Positions 62,269 through 64,000 of a stretch of DNA of 64,000 nt are shown one piece after another. The position numbers were made by a program, and so were the translations under genes. The stretch lies in the NCBI RefSeq assembly GCF_002159945.1, contig NZ_NFJQ01000002.1, forward strand, positions 62,001 to 126,000. The letters run 5' to 3'. Numbering within the stretch: the first letter of the stretch is position 1; the number at the start of each line of letters is the position of its first letter. A model generated the notes under the pieces. It was not told the origin of the DNA. It saw only the letters and a program-made list of their open reading frames with translations, and did no database searches. Source of the stretch: Cloacibacillus sp. An23. GTDB taxonomy: Bacteria; Synergistota; Synergistia; Synergistales; Synergistaceae.

Positions 62269-64000
62269 ATGTCGTCAACTAAGTACATCTACGATTTCAG
62301 CGAGGGCAGCGCCGATATGCGCATGCTTCTCGGCGGCAAGGGCGCGAATCTCGCGCAGATGTGGAAGATCGGGCTTCCGGTGCCGCCGGGCTTTATCATC
62401 ACCACAGAGGCCTGCCATCAGTACTGGAAAGAGAACGACTTCATCTCCGGCATATGGAGCGACGTCGAGGCCGCGGTAGGCCGCGTCGAGAAGCTCACGG
62501 GGAAGAACTTCGGCTCGTCCGAAAATCCGCTGCTCGTATCCGTGCGTTCCGGAGCGCCGGTGTCGATGCCCGGAATGATGGACACCATACTGAACCTCGG
62601 GCTCAACGACGACACGGTGACGGCTCTCGCTAAATCGTCCGGCAACGAAAGATTCGCCTACGACAGCTACCGCCGCTTCATCCAGATGTTCTCCGACGTC
62701 GTCCTCGGCGTCGACCTCGACAAGTTTGAAAAGCGCCTCGAGCAGGCGAGGGAAGCCGCCGGCGTCAAGGAAGACTACAAGATTCCCGCCGAAGAGCTCA
62801 AGAAGCTCGTTGAAGACTACAAGAAGATAGTCGAAGAGGCCGGTCACACCTTCCCGACCGACCCGTGGACGCAGCTCCGCCTCGCCATCGACGCCGTATT
62901 CCGCAGCTGGAACACGCCGCGCGCCATCACCTACCGCAAGATCAACAACATCCCCGAGGACTACGGCACGGCGGTCAACGTCGTCACAATGGTCTTCGGA
63001 AACCTCGGAGACGACTGCGGCACCGGCGTCTGCTTCACGAGAAGCCCCTCGACCGGTGAAAACAAGCTCTTCGGCGAATACCTCATCAACGCCCAGGGCG
63101 AAGACGTCGTCGCCGGTATCCGCACGCCTATGCCCATCGCCTCGCTCGGCGAGACCATGCCCGAAGTCTACAAGCAGTTCTGCGACATCGCGAAACTCCT
63201 TGAGAACCACTACCGCGACGCTCAGGACATCGAGTTCACGGTAGAAAAGGGCAAACTCTACATCCTCCAGACGAGAAACGGCAAGCGCACCGCCGCCGCC
63301 GCCGTCAGAATCGCTATGGACATGCTCCACGAGGGCCTCATCGACGCCAAGACCGCAGTCTCGCGCGTAGCCCCCGAGCAGGTCGAACAGCTTCTCCACC
63401 CGCAGCTCGACCCGAAGGCGAAGCGCGACGTCCTCGTCAAGGGACTTCCCGCCTCTCCGGGCGCTGCCGTCGGTAAAGTCGTATTCGACGCCGACGAAGC
63501 GGCCGAGCGCGGCGGAAAAGGCGAGAAGATCATCCTCGTCCGTCCCGAGACCACCCCTGACGACATCCACGGCCTCTTCGCGGCCCAGGGCGTCCTCACG
63601 AGCCACGGCGGAATGACGAGCCACGCCGCCGTCGTAGCCCGCGGACTCGGCAAGCCCTGCGTCTCCGGCGCGGAAAGCGTCAAGATAGACCTCGCCGGCG
63701 AGACCTTCACGGTTAACGGCGTAACGGTCAAGAAGGACGACTACCTCACGCTCGACGGCAGCACCGGCGACGTGATAGTGGGCAAGATAGACCTCATCGA
63801 CCCGCAGTTCGACGACAACTTCCGCGAACTCCTCGACGACGCCGACAAGATCGCCCACCTCCAGGTCTGGGCCAACGCCGACACTCCGGAAGACGCGCGC
63901 CGCGCCCGCGCCTTCGGAGCCAAAGGCGTAGGCCTCTGCCGCACCGAGCACATGTTCATGGACGCCGACCGCCTGCCGGTAATGCAGGAAATGGTCGTTT
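62269..64000 (+). CDS. ppdK: Pyruvate, phosphate dikinase, N-terminal 577 residues (runs off window)
   Basis: The frame starts with an ATG at 62269 behind GGGAGG and stays open to the end. It converts pyruvate, ATP and Pi to PEP, AMP and PPi, reversibly. N-terminal ATP-grasp blocks are LLGGKGANLAQMWKIGLPVP and VSVRSGAPVSMPGMMDTILN; the central swivelling domain has the phosphorylated His452 in GGMTSHAAVVARG; the start of the PEP-binding barrel is visible as GVGLCRTEHMF. In anaerobes it can run in the glycolytic direction beside pyruvate kinase. Isoleucines are largely ATC. About 300 residues are missing. Confidence 0.96.
   Translation, partial: MSSTKYIYDFSEGSADMRMLLGGKGANLAQMWKIGLPVPPGFIITTEACHQYWKENDFISGIWSDVEAAVGRVEKLTGKNFGSSENPLLVSVRSGAPVSMPGMMDTILNLGLNDDTVTALAKSSGNERFAYDSYRRFIQMFSDVVLGVDLDKFEKRLEQAREAAGVKEDYKIPAEELKKLVEDYKKIVEEAGHTFPTDPWTQLRLAIDAVFRSWNTPRAITYRKINNIPEDYGTAVNVVTMVFGNLGDDCGTGVCFTRSPSTGENKLFGEYLINAQGEDVVAGIRTPMPIASLGETMPEVYKQFCDIAKLLENHYRDAQDIEFTVEKGKLYILQTRNGKRTAAAAVRIAMDMLHEGLIDAKTAVSRVAPEQVEQLLHPQLDPKAKRDVLVKGLPASPGAAVGKVVFDADEAAERGGKGEKIILVRPETTPDDIHGLFAAQGVLTSHGGMTSHAAVVARGLGKPCVSGAESVKIDLAGETFTVNGVTVKKDDYLTLDGSTGDVIVGKIDLIDPQFDDNFRELLDDADKIAHLQVWANADTPEDARRARAFGAKGVGLCRTEHMFMDADRLPVMQEMVV

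Noticed and set aside
62275-63951. Long minus-strand open frame of 558 codons
   Set aside because: It lies antisense to ppdK, whose motifs are clear. GC-rich coding sequence with few T-starting codons on the complement yields such shadows; composition is Val/Arg/Asp-rich without motifs.
1-64000. Mobile elements, prophage, CRISPR arrays, toxin-antitoxin modules
   Set aside because: No transposase, integrase, terminal repeats, regularly spaced repeats or toxin-antitoxin pairs were recognised.

Overview
The window is a gene-dense, GC-rich bacterial chromosome segment (about 60 % G+C by eye) made almost entirely of housekeeping genes. No prophage, insertion sequence, CRISPR array or integron was seen. 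The gene content suggests a diderm anaerobe with a Firmicutes-like gene order, most probably a member of the Synergistota (Cloacibacillus/Synergistes-like). Pointers are the phoH-pgpH-ybeY-cdd-era-recO-glyQ-glyS cluster, cdaA-cdaR-glmM, a TRAP (mtrB) homologue, ThyX instead of ThyA, PPDK plus pyruvate kinase, ferredoxin-type aldo/keto reductase, and a short CPBP protease. The taxonomic call is an inference; no database search was possible.

Layout. 1-1100: the 3' end of a MATE exporter, then two degraded small genes on the minus strand. 1100-8100: a GlcD-type FAD oxidase (-), then glgB, malQ and a phosphoglycerol-transferase (LtaS-type) gene (+). 8200-10250: tRNA-Ser(CGA) (-), then yhdT-panF. 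10260-13240: rpsB-tsf-(terminator)-pyrH-frr. 13300-16440: a CCA-adding enzyme, a GrpB-family protein and a frameshifted aldo/keto reductase. 16560-20400 (-): radical SAM protein, NSS transporter, gltX. 20560-29650 (+): polA, rpmE, thyX-yqhQ-prfA-prmC, a thioredoxin reductase with an extra C-terminal domain, and an M48 protease. 29700-37780: dnaX-dnaE-mtrB-pyk-nfo, apparently one transcription unit. 37860-42370: cdaA-cdaR-glmM-galU. 42650-45190 (-): a four-gene unit headed by perR under a perfect PerR box. 45280-49390: tRNA-Gln(TTG)-glmU-prs-rplY-pth. 49370-64000: mfd, mazG, nfu, phoH, pgpH, ybeY, cdd, era, recO, glyQ, glyS and the start of ppdK, which runs off the end.

How the genes connect. 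Envelope precursors are well covered: glmM and glmU make UDP-GlcNAc and galU makes UDP-glucose. The c-di-AMP cycle is represented by the cyclase CdaA with its regulator CdaR and by the phosphodiesterase PgpH. Translation and RNA maturation genes (S2, EF-Ts, RRF, RF1, PrmC, L31, L25, Pth, YbeY, Era, GltX, GlyQS, Cca) and DNA replication or repair genes (PolA, DnaX, DnaE, Nfo, Mfd, RecO) dominate the rest.

The most interesting non-routine content is (i) the PerR-boxed operon joining a peroxide sensor, a glutamic intramembrane protease, a secreted protein of unknown function and a small unknown protein; (ii) a TRAP protein between dnaE and pyk with no trp gene nearby; (iii) the thioredoxin reductase with a cysteine-free thioredoxin-like tail; and (iv) a strong split in isoleucine codon use, with ATA in ordinary genes and ATC in the presumed highly expressed ones.
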